From Gracilaria domingensis (lineage: Eukaryota; Rhodophyta; Florideophyceae; Gracilariales; Gracilariaceae), in the NCBI GenBank assembly GCA_022539475.1, contig VCMS01000222.1, positions 62,001 to 126,000 on the forward strand: a DNA stretch of 64,000 nt. Reading direction: 5' to 3'. The notes below the pieces were generated by a model, which saw only the letters and a list, made by a program, of their open reading frames with translations, was not told the DNA's origin and made no database searches. A program made the position numbers and the translations under genes. Positions 46,913-55,825 of this stretch are shown here, in pieces (position 1 is the first letter of the stretch; each line of letters begins with the position of its first letter).

Positions 46913-48077
46913 TCAATATCGGGTTTCGCGTGAATGCCACATTGAACCCTGCCGCATGACGCATATCCTGTATCGGTTTCCATAGCAACTCCGAAAAGTT
47001 CTGAAATCGTGCAGGCAACTCACCGGAGTCAGAACCAGATACGGTATCCATCCGTATCTCCGAAAACTCTATCCAGTTCCTCATCTGATCAACCCGTAAG
47101 CTATAGAGGCTATCGTGGGTGCATATGGTTTCGAGGTCTGTCAAAAACTCCTTAGCCAGTATTCGCAGGTTTGTATCGCATTCATCACTCAAGGTCTCCA
47201 CCGATCCACTAGTACTGCTCTGTGGCACATCCTTTGTGTTGAATCGAGTACTCTGGCTCGGCGGGGCATAACCAGACTCCCGTGTCTCTAGCGCTGTATA
47301 CTTCAACGTCTGCATATTCATGTAAATGTATGGTTTCACCATGTGCTGAACGTTCGTGTATCCAAGATGAGCCGCAAAACAACTCCATGCCCATACGACC
47401 TCACTGATAGCGAATCCCAGTCGATCACAGTTGTCTTTGGAGAACGACGTAAAAGTGGGTATGTACACAGCTGGTGCATGGTTCACTTTTCGTTTCTTTT
47501 TCGGTTGTTTCTTCTTCATCATTCGGATGTTGTCGTTCTCTCCCATTATGTGGCCGAGGTATGATAAGTATATAACGACCTCAAATGGGTTCACAGCTGT
47601 TGGTGGGATGAACACTGTCGTCTTCAGAACCTGCTTTCTCCTGGTCATGAAATAACCAACCAGGCATCGCACCGGTAGGTATATACCCATATCCATAGAG
47701 AGAAGGAAAAAATCGCGCAGTCTCTGGTCCTCATCCCCGTCCTTCTTGTCAAGAAGCTTCGTTACAAGATATCGCTGTTCCACAGGTTTGTTATTCACAA
47801 CACTCTTTCGCAGCTGTTGCAGTGTCAAGTTCTGCAGGTTCTTGGAGTTAGTGGCCTCCTCAAACATCTTCCTTGCCTCCGGAATATCCTTATAGTTCTC
47901 GGCGCAGAACTCTATTAACCCTCTAAACCCCACGTCCCGTGGCCGATCAGGGCCTCCATCGCTGTTTGCCAAAGCATCGCGAAGAACCAAGAAAAGTCTG
48001 ACATATGCATGGAACGCCGGAGGCGGAGCACTCATGTCGATAGGATGTATCTCCTCTCCAACATCGGTGGAATCCAT
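46908..48077 (-). CDS. Unknown nuclear-type protein of the cargo block
   Basis: An intact 389-aa frame from ATG 48077-48075, only about 18 bp from the left inverted-repeat arm, so it is the first gene read leftward from the palindromic region. Around residue 200 it has KKKQPKKKRKVNHAP, containing the classical PKKKRKV nuclear localisation sequence. No enzyme motif is recognised. The C-terminal part is acidic, with LRILAKEFLTDLETICTHD. Its stop overlaps the start of the methyltransferase frame, suggesting tightly packed or formerly fused genes. Confidence 0.6.
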   Translation of the reverse strand: MDSTDVGEEIHPIDMSAPPPAFHAYVRLFLVLRDALANSDGGPDRPRDVGFRGLIEFCAENYKDIPEARKMFEEATNSKNLQNLTLQQLRKSVVNNKPVEQRYLVTKLLDKKDGDEDQRLRDFFLLSMDMGIYLPVRCLVGYFMTRRKQVLKTTVFIPPTAVNPFEVVIYLSYLGHIMGENDNIRMMKKKQPKKKRKVNHAPAVYIPTFTSFSKDNCDRLGFAISEVVWAWSCFAAHLGYTNVQHMVKPYIYMNMQTLKYTALETRESGYAPPSQSTRFNTKDVPQSSTSGSVETLSDECDTNLRILAKEFLTDLETICTHDSLYSLRVDQMRNWIEFSEIRMDTVSGSDSGELPARFQNFSELLWKPIQDMRHAAGFNVAFTRNPILN

Positions 48078-48094
48078 CGCTTCAGCGCAAACAA

Positions 48095-48189
48095 CGGAGG
48101 CGAGCCTTTAAATGGCGACTTACGCTGGGCACCCCCGCTTTCGGCAGCTCCTCCCAGCGCACTGCCAGTCTCGTCCGTGTCCGTGTCCG
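48095..48189 (+). repeat. Left arm of the large inverted repeat
   Basis: CGGAGGCGAGCCTTTAAATG and the following ~75 bp are found inverted at 48871-48964, with a few small indels (about 90% identity by eye). The arm lies in the 5' leader of the leftward 389-aa gene. Confidence 0.85.
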
Positions 48190-48190
48190 C

Positions 48191-48232
48191 TCGGAGCGAT
48201 AGCGTCGCGTGTCGGAGCGATAGCGTCGCGTG
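48191..48232. repeat. 21-bp tandem duplication
   Basis: TCGGAGCGATAGCGTCGCGTG twice without a spacer, just inside the left arm. Confidence 0.85.
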
Positions 48233-48344
48233 TCGGCCACGTCGCGATTCGGAGCTATTGCAACGGTCCCGTATTGTGCTAAAAGTCGCGGATCAAGTGG
48301 GTGTGAAGCGCTAGTTTTCTCTAGTTTGATATATGTGTACGGCG

Positions 48345-48672
48345 TGTGCAGCGAAATCACTGCCGGAAGTGCCGGGAGGAGTGTTTTGGGAGGTCTCCGG
48401 AAGGCGCCGGAATGTGACCAGAACGTGCCCGCGGGCGGGGGGGTCGGTCGTGTTAGGGTAGGTACCCTAACACGACCGGACCCCCCCGCCCGCGGGCATA
48501 AATCGCACATTTTTCAAAAAATCGCCAAAACGTGCCCGCGGGCGGGGGGGGTCCGGTCGTGTTAGGGTAGCTACCCTAACACGACCGACCCCCCCCGCCC
48601 GCGGGCACGTTCTGGCACATTCTGGCGCCTTCCCGGGACCTCCCAAAACACGCCGCCCCGCAGTGATTTCGC
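48345..48672. repeat. Central composite palindrome with two G-rich hairpins
   Basis: GCGAAATCACTGC at about 48350 pairs with GCAGTGATTTCGC at about 48660. Inside, GTGTTTTGGGAGGT pairs with ACCTCCCAAAACAC, and AAGGCGCC with GGCGCCTT. Two direct copies of a long hairpin form the centre: 48427-48497 and 48531-48609, each with stem core GGTCGTGTTAGGGTA, a run of seven or eight G, and GCCCGCGGGC ends, with a one-base bulge. A 30-bp AT-rich spacer separates them. The G runs could also form quadruplexes. Confidence 0.9.
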
Positions 48673-48870
48673 TACACCCGGCCGCCGGTACGTTGGCGCC
48701 GCTGTCCACGTTTATTGGCGGGAGTAGGCTGTACATGAAAGTGAATGAGTGTACTCTTGACTACTATGCAAAGCATTTGAAGAGCACGATTAGAGAGCGC
48801 GACCATTGCTCGCGTGAGTCATCATTGCGCGAACTCCACGACTCTAAAGCGTACAATCAGCGTGCGAGCG

Positions 48871-48964
48871 GCCACGGACAGGACACGACGAGACTGGCAG
48901 TGCGCTGGGAGAGCTGCCGAAAGCGGGGTGCCAGCGTAAGTCGCCATTTAAAGGCTCGCCTCCG
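48871..48964 (-). repeat. Right arm of the large inverted repeat
   Basis: Inverted counterpart of 48095-48189, ending AAATGGCGACTT...CGGAGGCG when read on the minus strand. It lies in front of the rightward gene block. Confidence 0.85.
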
Positions 48965-49028
48965 TTCTTGTATCGTCCAGAGCGAGCGTATTGTTGATAT
49001 ACACCTTTCACTGCAATAGCTGTTCAAC

Positions 49029-49360
49029 ATGAAGCCAACTCGTGTTCGAAAGCGTACGCAAAGCGTGACTCCTCGCACTCGGCGGAGCACTCGATCATTG
49101 CAAGGTGGAATGCGGTTTCTCTGCAGATGGATATTGAGAATGAAGGAAAGGTGATAGTCGGGGAAGCGTTGTTGCATGGAATTGGAAGTGTTCTACGCCG
49201 CGAGTTGAACGGGAAGCAATTGGACCCAGGTCTTGTGGTGGTTCATAATATTCTCATCAGTCGAAGCTGTCACACGTTCTACCCTTACCGGGCGGAGGGC
49301 CTGGATCTTCCACAATACATCCAGGATCTCGGACGGCCGCTCCTTGGGATGAGAAAATGA
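49029..49360 (+). CDS. Start of the rightward block, basic N-terminus (uncertain)
   Basis: The first ATG after the right arm (49029) gives MKPTRVRKRTQSVTPRTRRS, very basic, resembling the start of the leftward low-complexity protein. In another phase from 49127 a 77-aa frame has MDIENEGKVIVGEALLHGIG and HTFYPYRAEGLDLPQYIQDL. They may be parts of one protein joined by a shift or splice. No family recognised. Confidence 0.3.
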
Positions 49361-49519
49361 TGGAACCGGTGGCAGCCAGCATTCCGGCGTCAAGCGACGA
49401 ACGGTGAGCGCTATGAGTGAGGTGATGACGCCGACAAGCCGCACGGAGCCAATTCGAAGTTCATCAACAACGAGAGGTAGCGCATCAGTAGCACCTCCGC
49501 GGGCAGGTCCGTCGTCTTT

Positions 49520-51265
49520 ATGAAGCGGTCTATGGAGACGAGAGCATCCCCAGCTACGAAGCGGACAGGTCAAACAAAGTCTACCTCCGCTACGAAGCCC
49601 ACTGCGTCGAAAAGGGCATCTCCTGCGATGAATCAGACCGTCGACACAAGGGGAACTTCTGCGTCGAAACAGACGGTTCAGCACGGGACGGCTGTGCAAG
49701 AAGAGGAAGATGAGATCATAAAAGGTCCCCTTCCAGACGCGGATGCGCAATCCGCACAAGGAGCTGGTCCATCTGTACCCCAAACTGCACTAGAAACTGC
49801 GGAGCAGCAGGACGATGACGTTGTGCTTCTGTCCGCAAGAATGGCACGTTCAAGTGTTCTGGCGAGCGGTCTGGAACACAAGGGACACCTACTCGGAGCA
49901 AACGTACAGACGAATTCGTCAGAAGGTACCAAAGGTGAACCTCAATCAGTACCGGATGGTTGTTGTTACTGTTGACATCACTCTGGTGGACACTCCGCCC
50001 AATTTACTCCGTGGAGTAAGTAAACGCCACGTTGAAGCCCTTGTGAAGAGTATGGAGGAGCGGGGGATATTGCAGTCGATGGGTTCTCCAGTGGTGGCCT
50101 TACAAGATGCTACTACGGGAGAGAGGGATACTGACAAGGGACGCCTAACGAAGAAGTGCTTCATTGTAGATGGTTTGCATCGTCTGAAAGCTATACAATA
50201 TTTGGCAGCGACTGGTGCACCGAATTGGAAGCGATTAGCCAAGTTTTGGCGTTGCAATCTGCTGATACGAAGAGATGGGAGGCCCATTGGGATGAAGGAA
50301 TTGTTATGTGTTGCTTCGTACCTCAATGAGTCGACGAGTACCATGCGAAGGATGATGTTTGCAGACAAGATACACTCTATAGTTAGTGTGGTCGCCATTC
50401 TAATTGAAGATGTTGAGGGGGTGACGCCGCAGACGTGGATCCTGCAGAAGTGACAGAAGTGTTGAAGGAGAGCCAACTGATTGGGACTGTGCAAGAGCGT
50501 CAGTATCTGAGATATGCCAATGTCGCCCTGCAACTCATGTCTCGTGAGGAATGCTGGCTCATTTCGAGGATATATGTGAGAGTGTGAGTGACATAGGTGT
50601 CACACATCTGTCCCATACTCCGCTATATGTTTTGGATGCCGAGGAGTTTTCCTTCATTCTTGATTGTCTTCAGATGTTTCTATTGAAGGGCAAGTCGACG
50701 AAGACAAAGCAATGGAAAAGCTTTGAGGAGGTTCGAGGTTTCTTTTATGATAGAGCAGTGTCTCTGTTCCGCGCGGCTCGAGCAGTGAGGAATGAACTGA
50801 ACGAGGAAGAGTCGATGGAAGTGTTCTGAAACGCGAATCAGTCTGTCTGCTCCATCGAGTGAAGATGACGTTGAGGACCCAGACAACAACGCAGCTGTGA
50901 ATCAGTTCCTTTTGGGACACGTTGTGAACTTCAATACATTGCCGCGTGTTCGGAGCAGGATGAACTCAATTAGAACTGCCACGAATTCCGTTCAGAATCG
51001 ATTGCGGACGATGCTCAAGGTAATTCCGCCCCCCGCACCAGTGAAGCAGTCCGTGACGAAGAGGAGGACTCCCACTGCTGCTGCTGCAACATCTGCCAGT
51101 GAAGAAGGGGAGCCGCGAAGAAGTGCACGAGAACGGGCGCAGGTGAGTTATAGGGAAATTGAGCACGGCCGAAATCGAGGTGCCATAGAAGTTCTGGATG
51201 CTCTGAAGAAGAACAGCGGGCTCCGCCGAGGAAGAAACGGAGAAAGACTTTCACACAACAGATGA
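49520..51265 (+). pseudogene. ParB-like domain protein, frame disrupted
   Basis: A basic Ser/Thr/Lys-rich leader (49520-49820) is followed in another phase by a ParB/Srx-fold domain (about 49940-50440): VVVTVDITLVDTPPNLLRGV, KRHVEALVKSMEERGILQS, then CFIVDGLHRLKAIQYLA. The DG-HR--A motif is the nucleotide-binding core of the fold. Coding-like text continues after one-base shifts at about 50450, 50545 and 50830: VTEVLKESQLIGTVQERQ, MLAHFEDICESVSDIGV, SSEDDVEDPDNNAAVNQF and RRSARERAQVSYREIE. Read through, it would be a protein of roughly 550-600 aa. ParB-fold proteins act in plasmid and chromosome partition or as nucleases; a role here is unknown. Confidence 0.5.
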
Positions 51266-51617
51266 GATCTACTCTGAACAGCATGACACCGGATGACCTG
51301 ATGTCTCAACTAAATGAACATGTGCTGAGAGCAAGGTCGATGAAGGTTCAGTTCGTGGCATTGGAGAGGGAGCGAATGCAGAGAACGCAGGCAGTTCTGC
51401 ATTTGTGGATGACGAAGAGCTTCTTGCTGTGACAGTTCCACGGGTTGTCACCGTCGAGAAAGATGCTGCGCCAGACGATCAGCAAGAGACAGGTGGGGGG
51501 TCATTTGATGACGAGTTACCTACAGCTCTTCCGGAATCTGAGGAGCACGGACTTGTTCGAGGAGACCCATATGATGGCCCACCGAACCCATCATGGTGCG
51601 GGTATGCAGGCTGAGAC
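51262..51617 (+). pseudogene. Small helical and acidic frames between ParB-like and dioxygenase genes
   Basis: 51262-51432 encodes a helical 56-aa stretch (LMSQLNEHVLRARSMKVQF). In another phase 51405-51614 gives an acidic, Pro-rich piece (EKDAAPDDQQETGGGSFDDE). They may be the linker between neighbouring domains of one broken protein. No family. Confidence 0.25.
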
Positions 51618-51649
51618 CGCAGGAATGGCAAGGGAAGAACGTAATTGAG

Positions 51650-53648
51650 CACAAGGACCCCTGGCTCAGAGTCATTCACTTGCCGAAGGACATAGGTCGG
51701 AGCTGCTAAGTGTCTCGAATCTCAGAGATGTACACCATCTTGTCTTTTGGCACGCTGCAAGGGCTGAACATCGCCTACGGGCGGAGACATTTGGTATGCA
51801 GTATCCTCGTACTCGACCGACAGGTATGGATGATGAAGAGGTGCTGTGGGTTGCTGCGAAGGAGCATGACGAATTTGGGCAAATGTTCTTCGCCCGAATG
51901 CAAGCTGAGCTAAGCAGAATGGATATCTGCGTGCTTGATGGCTTTGCGACGGATAATGGGTGTCCCTAAANNNNNNNNNNNNNNNNNNNNNNNNNNNNNN
52001 NNNNNNNNNNNNNNNNNNNNNNNNNNNNNNNNNNNNNNNNNNNNNNNNNNNNNNNNNNNNNNNNNNNNNNNNNNNNNNNNNNNNNNNNNNNNNNNNNNNN
52101 NNNNNNNNNNNNNNNNNNNNNNNNNNNNNNNNNNNNNNNNNNNNNNNNNNNNNNNNNNNNNNNNNNNNNNNNNNNNNNNNNNNNNNNNNNNNNNNNNNNN
52201 NNNNNNNNNNNNNNNNNNNNNNNNNNNNNNNNNNNNNNNNNNNNNNNNNNNNNNNNNNNNNNNNNNNNNNNNNNNNNNNNNNNNNNNNNNNNNNNNNNNN
52301 NNNNNNNNNNNNNNNNNNNNNNNNNNNNNNNNNNNNNNNNNNNNNNNNNNNNNNNNNNNNNNNNNNNNNNNNNNNNNNNNNNNNNNNNNNNNNNNNNNNN
52401 NNNNNNNNNNNNNNNNNNNNNNNNNNNNNNNNNNNNNNNNNNNNNNNNNNNNNNNNNNNNNNNNNNNNNNNNNNNNNNNNNNNNNNNNNNNNNNNNNNNN
52501 NNNNNNNNNNNNNNNNNNNNNNNNNNNNNNNNNNNNNNNNNNNNNNNNNNNNNNNNNNNNNNNNNNNNGGGTTGCTGGCGAAGGAGAATGACGAATTTGG
52601 CAAATGTTCTTCGCCCGAATGCAAGCTGAGCTAAGGCAGAATGGATATTGCGTGCTTGATGGCTTTGCGACGGATAATGGTGTCCCTAAATGGGAGGAGT
52701 TGGAAGAAGTTCGGGAGTTCGGAGATGTGTCGGGGAAGTTGGTGGACTTCTTCGAGAATGAGTATGGAGCGATGCCGGATATACGGAAAGGAGAGGAACA
52801 GAAGTCGTTTGTTCAAATAATCAACGATGATGAAGGATGGAAGGACGGTAGCGATGGACCATTTGAGGGAGAGTGATGTCGACACGTTGGGGTACGGTGG
52901 AGAAGCGGAGGATAATGAGGAGCTCAGGTGGGTTGTAAGGTCGCGTGCTTTACTTGATGTTCGAATGGGTACAATTGCTGCGGCTTTGGGACTATGGGAC
53001 AATGAAAGGGAAGCTGTGAAGATGTACACTCCGAAAACTGGTGGTCGATTTCTGGGACGACGAGAAAGTGCAAGCGCCAGACGCTGCACACCGACTTCAG
53101 TGGTCTGGTTACGAAGGAAACAATGAATACTGGCAACCCCGGATACTTTGTAATGGCCTCTGGGAAAGAGGGCTTTCCTCTCTGGGTGAGCGCTGGAAGC
53201 CATCAACTGGTGGGGATGAACAACCAACAGTTGCGAGTGATGTCGGAGGTGTATCCAGCGAAGAAGATAATCATCCCACCGTACTCTGTATCGTGGGCCG
53301 TGGTGATGTGACACATGCTGGAGCAAGTGGGAAGGACAAGGTGGATAGGCCGAGTCTATGGATTTGCTGGTTAGATACCACATGTACATGGTACCAGAGG
53401 GCTACGCACTACCTGATGCTGTTCATCGGGTGCGGGATTTCCGACCCACGTTTGTCAATGGTGACGAGGAGGAGGAGGCGGAGGATGAACTGTTGTCCGA
53501 TAAGGAGGGTGGGGCGGTTGACATGGACGAAGACCAAGTGGTCGTGGAGATTGGTGTGGAAGCGGACGCCGGTAGAACCGAAGTGCTCGAGAGTAGTAGT
53601 GATGACGATTTGCCAATAATGAGGCTGCGAGCGCCTCGAAGTGGATGA
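51650..53648 (+). pseudogene. 2-oxoglutarate/Fe(II)-dependent dioxygenase (PhyH-like fold), frame disrupted, spans a gap
   Basis: Before the gap: LVFWHAARAEHRLRAETFG. Across and after it: FFARMQAELRQNGYCVLDGF, the usual N-terminal strand of PhyH-type dioxygenases. In successive phases follow KRQTLHTDFSGL (HxD metal ligands, about 53077-53112), GFPLWVSAGSHQ (typical of the fold), VGRGDVTHAGAS (distal His) and KDKVDRPSL (Arg for 2-oxoglutarate), RYHMYMVPEGY, and an acidic tail. At least four shifts (about 52850, 53050, 53290 and 53355) break it. All ligands survive, so decay is recent or the shifts are sequence errors. Such enzymes oxidise many substrates; in other elements related dioxygenases (TET/JBP) act on methylated bases, and that role is only a hypothesis here. 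Confidence 0.65.
51971..52568. other. Assembly gap (N), probably artificial
   Basis: 598 N. The ~120 bp before the gap and after it are the same sequence with small indels, for example GAATTTGGGCAAATG against GAATTTGGCAAATG and GGATATCTGCGTG against GGATATTGCGTG. Confidence 0.9.
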
Positions 53649-53912
53649 GAATGAGATGATTAGTAAATTATGTGTGTCTTGCGAGTATTAAGAGTAGTAT
53701 ACTATTACAAGGCTATACATATGAACATAGAAAAGGTGCGGCAGGCTGGTAATTGAACAAATGTCAAACGTCTTTGGTCCAGTTGCGTCTAATTGCAACA
53801 TGCCAAATGCTCGGTATCGTTAACATCATTGGTGGCACCAGTCAATTCGCAATTGAACATGTAGCGTCCTAACATTTCTGAAACTGCACTTAAGGTTGCT
53901 TTTAAGAGAAGT
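53649..53912. other. Spacer between element-like block and host-like genes
   Basis: No gene. I looked for a terminal repeat matching the 38.9-kb side and found none by eye. Confidence 0.4.
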
Positions 53913-54824
53913 GTGAAACTGAGAAGTCTATACAGTTCCTGTCTATGCGGTACTTGTGGCAGTATGGTGACTGTATCAGGAAAAATGGCAGAGGAACAGA
54001 GAGACTTGGCGGAAATTTCACCAAATACCTTGTCTAAGTTCATATATGCCAATGGTTACGGTATATTAAGTTCCGTTGATGGAACGTTGAGAAGAGAAGG
54101 AGAGTCAATTCCAGAAGAAGTTGTGAAGTGTATGAAGTTCATTGACGAACGTGTTGGTTTCGGACTTGTCACAGGGGGTGATGTGGGCGACGTGGAGGGG
54201 AAAATGGAAGGACTCGGAGACTATAAGTTTGGTGTCTCGGCGAATCATGGAGCTTTCCTGCGTTTCTCTGACGAGAGGGAAATTAAGGGTGCATTCAATG
54301 ATCACACCCTTGACCACACTGTTGACGGACTACTGTTCCTGGCAAGGGATTTGAATAGGAGGCATGGTATTGTGAATGATGATGACAAGGGGTTCGTGGA
54401 GACCAGAAGTGATAGTGGCCTTCCCAATTTCGTGTACAACAAACTGTGGCAGTGGAAAGAAGAAGTGGATTCTGCTATTGGGGACCTGTTGCAGAAGATG
54501 GATGCGTTTGTTATCTATCCCGGCGATAAAAGTTGCGAAATTGTGGACAAGCGATACACAAAAGGAAGCGGAGGAGCAAATCTTGTGGATAATGAACCGA
54601 GATTTATTGATACGGATGACGTCGTGACGTTCGGAAGTGCTTTGAGCGACGGGCCTTTGCATGAGGTAGGCGTGTACGGCGTTCACGTCAAAGAAGATTG
54701 TATCCCGGGTGGAGTACACAACCTGTTCGAAAGCGTGGAGGATGTACATTCGACAATTATGTTGGTGGCTCTGTTGTACGGCTACGAGGAAAAGCAGCAC
54801 GATAAAAACCACCAAGATTTATAA
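53913..54824 (+). CDS. HAD-superfamily phosphatase-like protein, probable pseudoenzyme
   Basis: 303 aa. Homologous along its whole length to the convergent gene at 54855-55825. HAD motif I, normally D-x-D-G-T, reads SSVDGTL: the nucleophile Asp is Ser54. Motif II is VTGGD instead of ATGRD, and motif IV is altered (FGSALSDG). Without the nucleophile no phospho-aspartate can form, so it is likely inactive as a phosphatase and may have a regulatory or binding role. The start is uncertain: ATGs at codons 1, 18 and 25 are possible. The C-terminus has EDVHSTIMLVALLYGYEEKQ, matching its partner. Confidence 0.7.
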   Translation: MKLRSLYSSCLCGTCGSMVTVSGKMAEEQRDLAEISPNTLSKFIYANGYGILSSVDGTLRREGESIPEEVVKCMKFIDERVGFGLVTGGDVGDVEGKMEGLGDYKFGVSANHGAFLRFSDEREIKGAFNDHTLDHTVDGLLFLARDLNRRHGIVNDDDKGFVETRSDSGLPNFVYNKLWQWKEEVDSAIGDLLQKMDAFVIYPGDKSCEIVDKRYTKGSGGANLVDNEPRFIDTDDVVTFGSALSDGPLHEVGVYGVHVKEDCIPGGVHNLFESVEDVHSTIMLVALLYGYEEKQHDKNHQDL

Positions 54825-54854
54825 AATGGTATTGAGATATACACGACACTTTTA

Positions 54855-55825
54855 TTACTGAGATCTCATATCATAGCTAAGTATTAAGGCATCGTAGCAC
54901 TTGAAACAAATTCCAAGAGCATTTCTAAACCTTTGACACTTGCATTTTCTGTACCCGTACAGTTCTGCCACCCTTCTGATGGTCTCATGCACGTCCTCCA
55001 CGCCATGAACAAGATATGTTACCGCTGCTGGATGGTCTTCTCCCTTCACATGAACTGCCAGGGTTGCCATTTCATATAGAGGCCATCATTGGAAGCATTC
55101 CCGAAAGCAACGATTAAATGTGTGTCGAACTGGGGGTCGTTTTCAACCAAGGCTAGCGCCCCACTATTTTTCGTGAAACGAATGTCCCCTATGTCACAGT
55201 TTTCATCTTGAGGGTACGCAACCAGGTTCGGAAAGGATGTCAACACTTTTGAAATACCGGAGTTAACTTCTGTTTTCCACTTCGAGAGTCCATTGTACGT
55301 GAAGTTAGGGAGTCCACTGTCTTTTCTAGTGCTCACCACTGCTTGTTGACGCTCTTCGTGAAGTCCGTGCGATTCATTTAAGGAGAGTGCAAGTCTCTCA
55401 AGTTCGGCTGCACATCTTTCGTAGCCTTCCCTGTCAAGGTCCTGATCAATTTCGGTACCATTGGATAATCTCACCCGTGCGCCTTGGTTTCCAGAGATGC
55501 CAAAAGTGTAGCCACCCAGGTGCTCCATGAAACTCTCGGCATCCTCTATATCTCGCCCAGTAGCAATTCCGAAACCAACGCGTGCGTTGATGTACTTCAT
55601 GCATTTGACTGTTTCGGTAGGAATGTTCTCCCCAGCTCTTTTCAGAGTACCGTCAACATCACTAATCACGGCGTAGCCATTTTCGAATATTTCGTTAGCC
55701 AGCTGCTGAGGAGTTACTTCTTGGGCTCTAACTTCCGAGTTATACATGTTTTGAAAGCTTTCAAAAGGGTTCGTTTTGCAAATGGGTGTGGGTATACGAA
55801 TGAGAAGGATGTGATTGATGTTCAC
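54855..55825 (-). CDS. HAD-superfamily sugar-phosphatase-like protein with a 2-base frameshift
   Basis: Motif I SDVDGTLKRAG (Asp56, Asp58 if the first ATG is used), motif II FGIATGRD, motif III Lys in RFTKNSGA, and motif IV FGNASNDG are all intact. The layout is that of C2-capped (Cof-type) HAD phosphatases acting on small phosphorylated sugars or similar; the substrate is unknown. ATG at 55747 (MYNSEVRAQE) matches the likely start of the paralog better than 55825. The frame ends early at 55046 (DGLYMKWQPWQFM), but the homologous C-terminus resumes in another phase (MATLAVHVKGE, ELYGYRKCK) to 54855. A duplicated TA in TATATGAAATGG at about 55075 explains the shift. Confidence 0.75.

Noticed and set aside
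48082-48510. 142-aa minus-strand frame over the palindromes
   Set aside because: It is a by-product of GC-rich inverted repeats with no coding character, and it overlaps the leader of the 389-aa gene.
45789-51265. Bacterial contamination as the source of the methyltransferase and ParB-like genes
   Set aside because: They are interleaved with a SET gene, a eukaryotic transposase and a protein with a PKKKRKV nuclear signal on one contig. Contamination would not explain this mix, though a chimeric assembly cannot be fully excluded.
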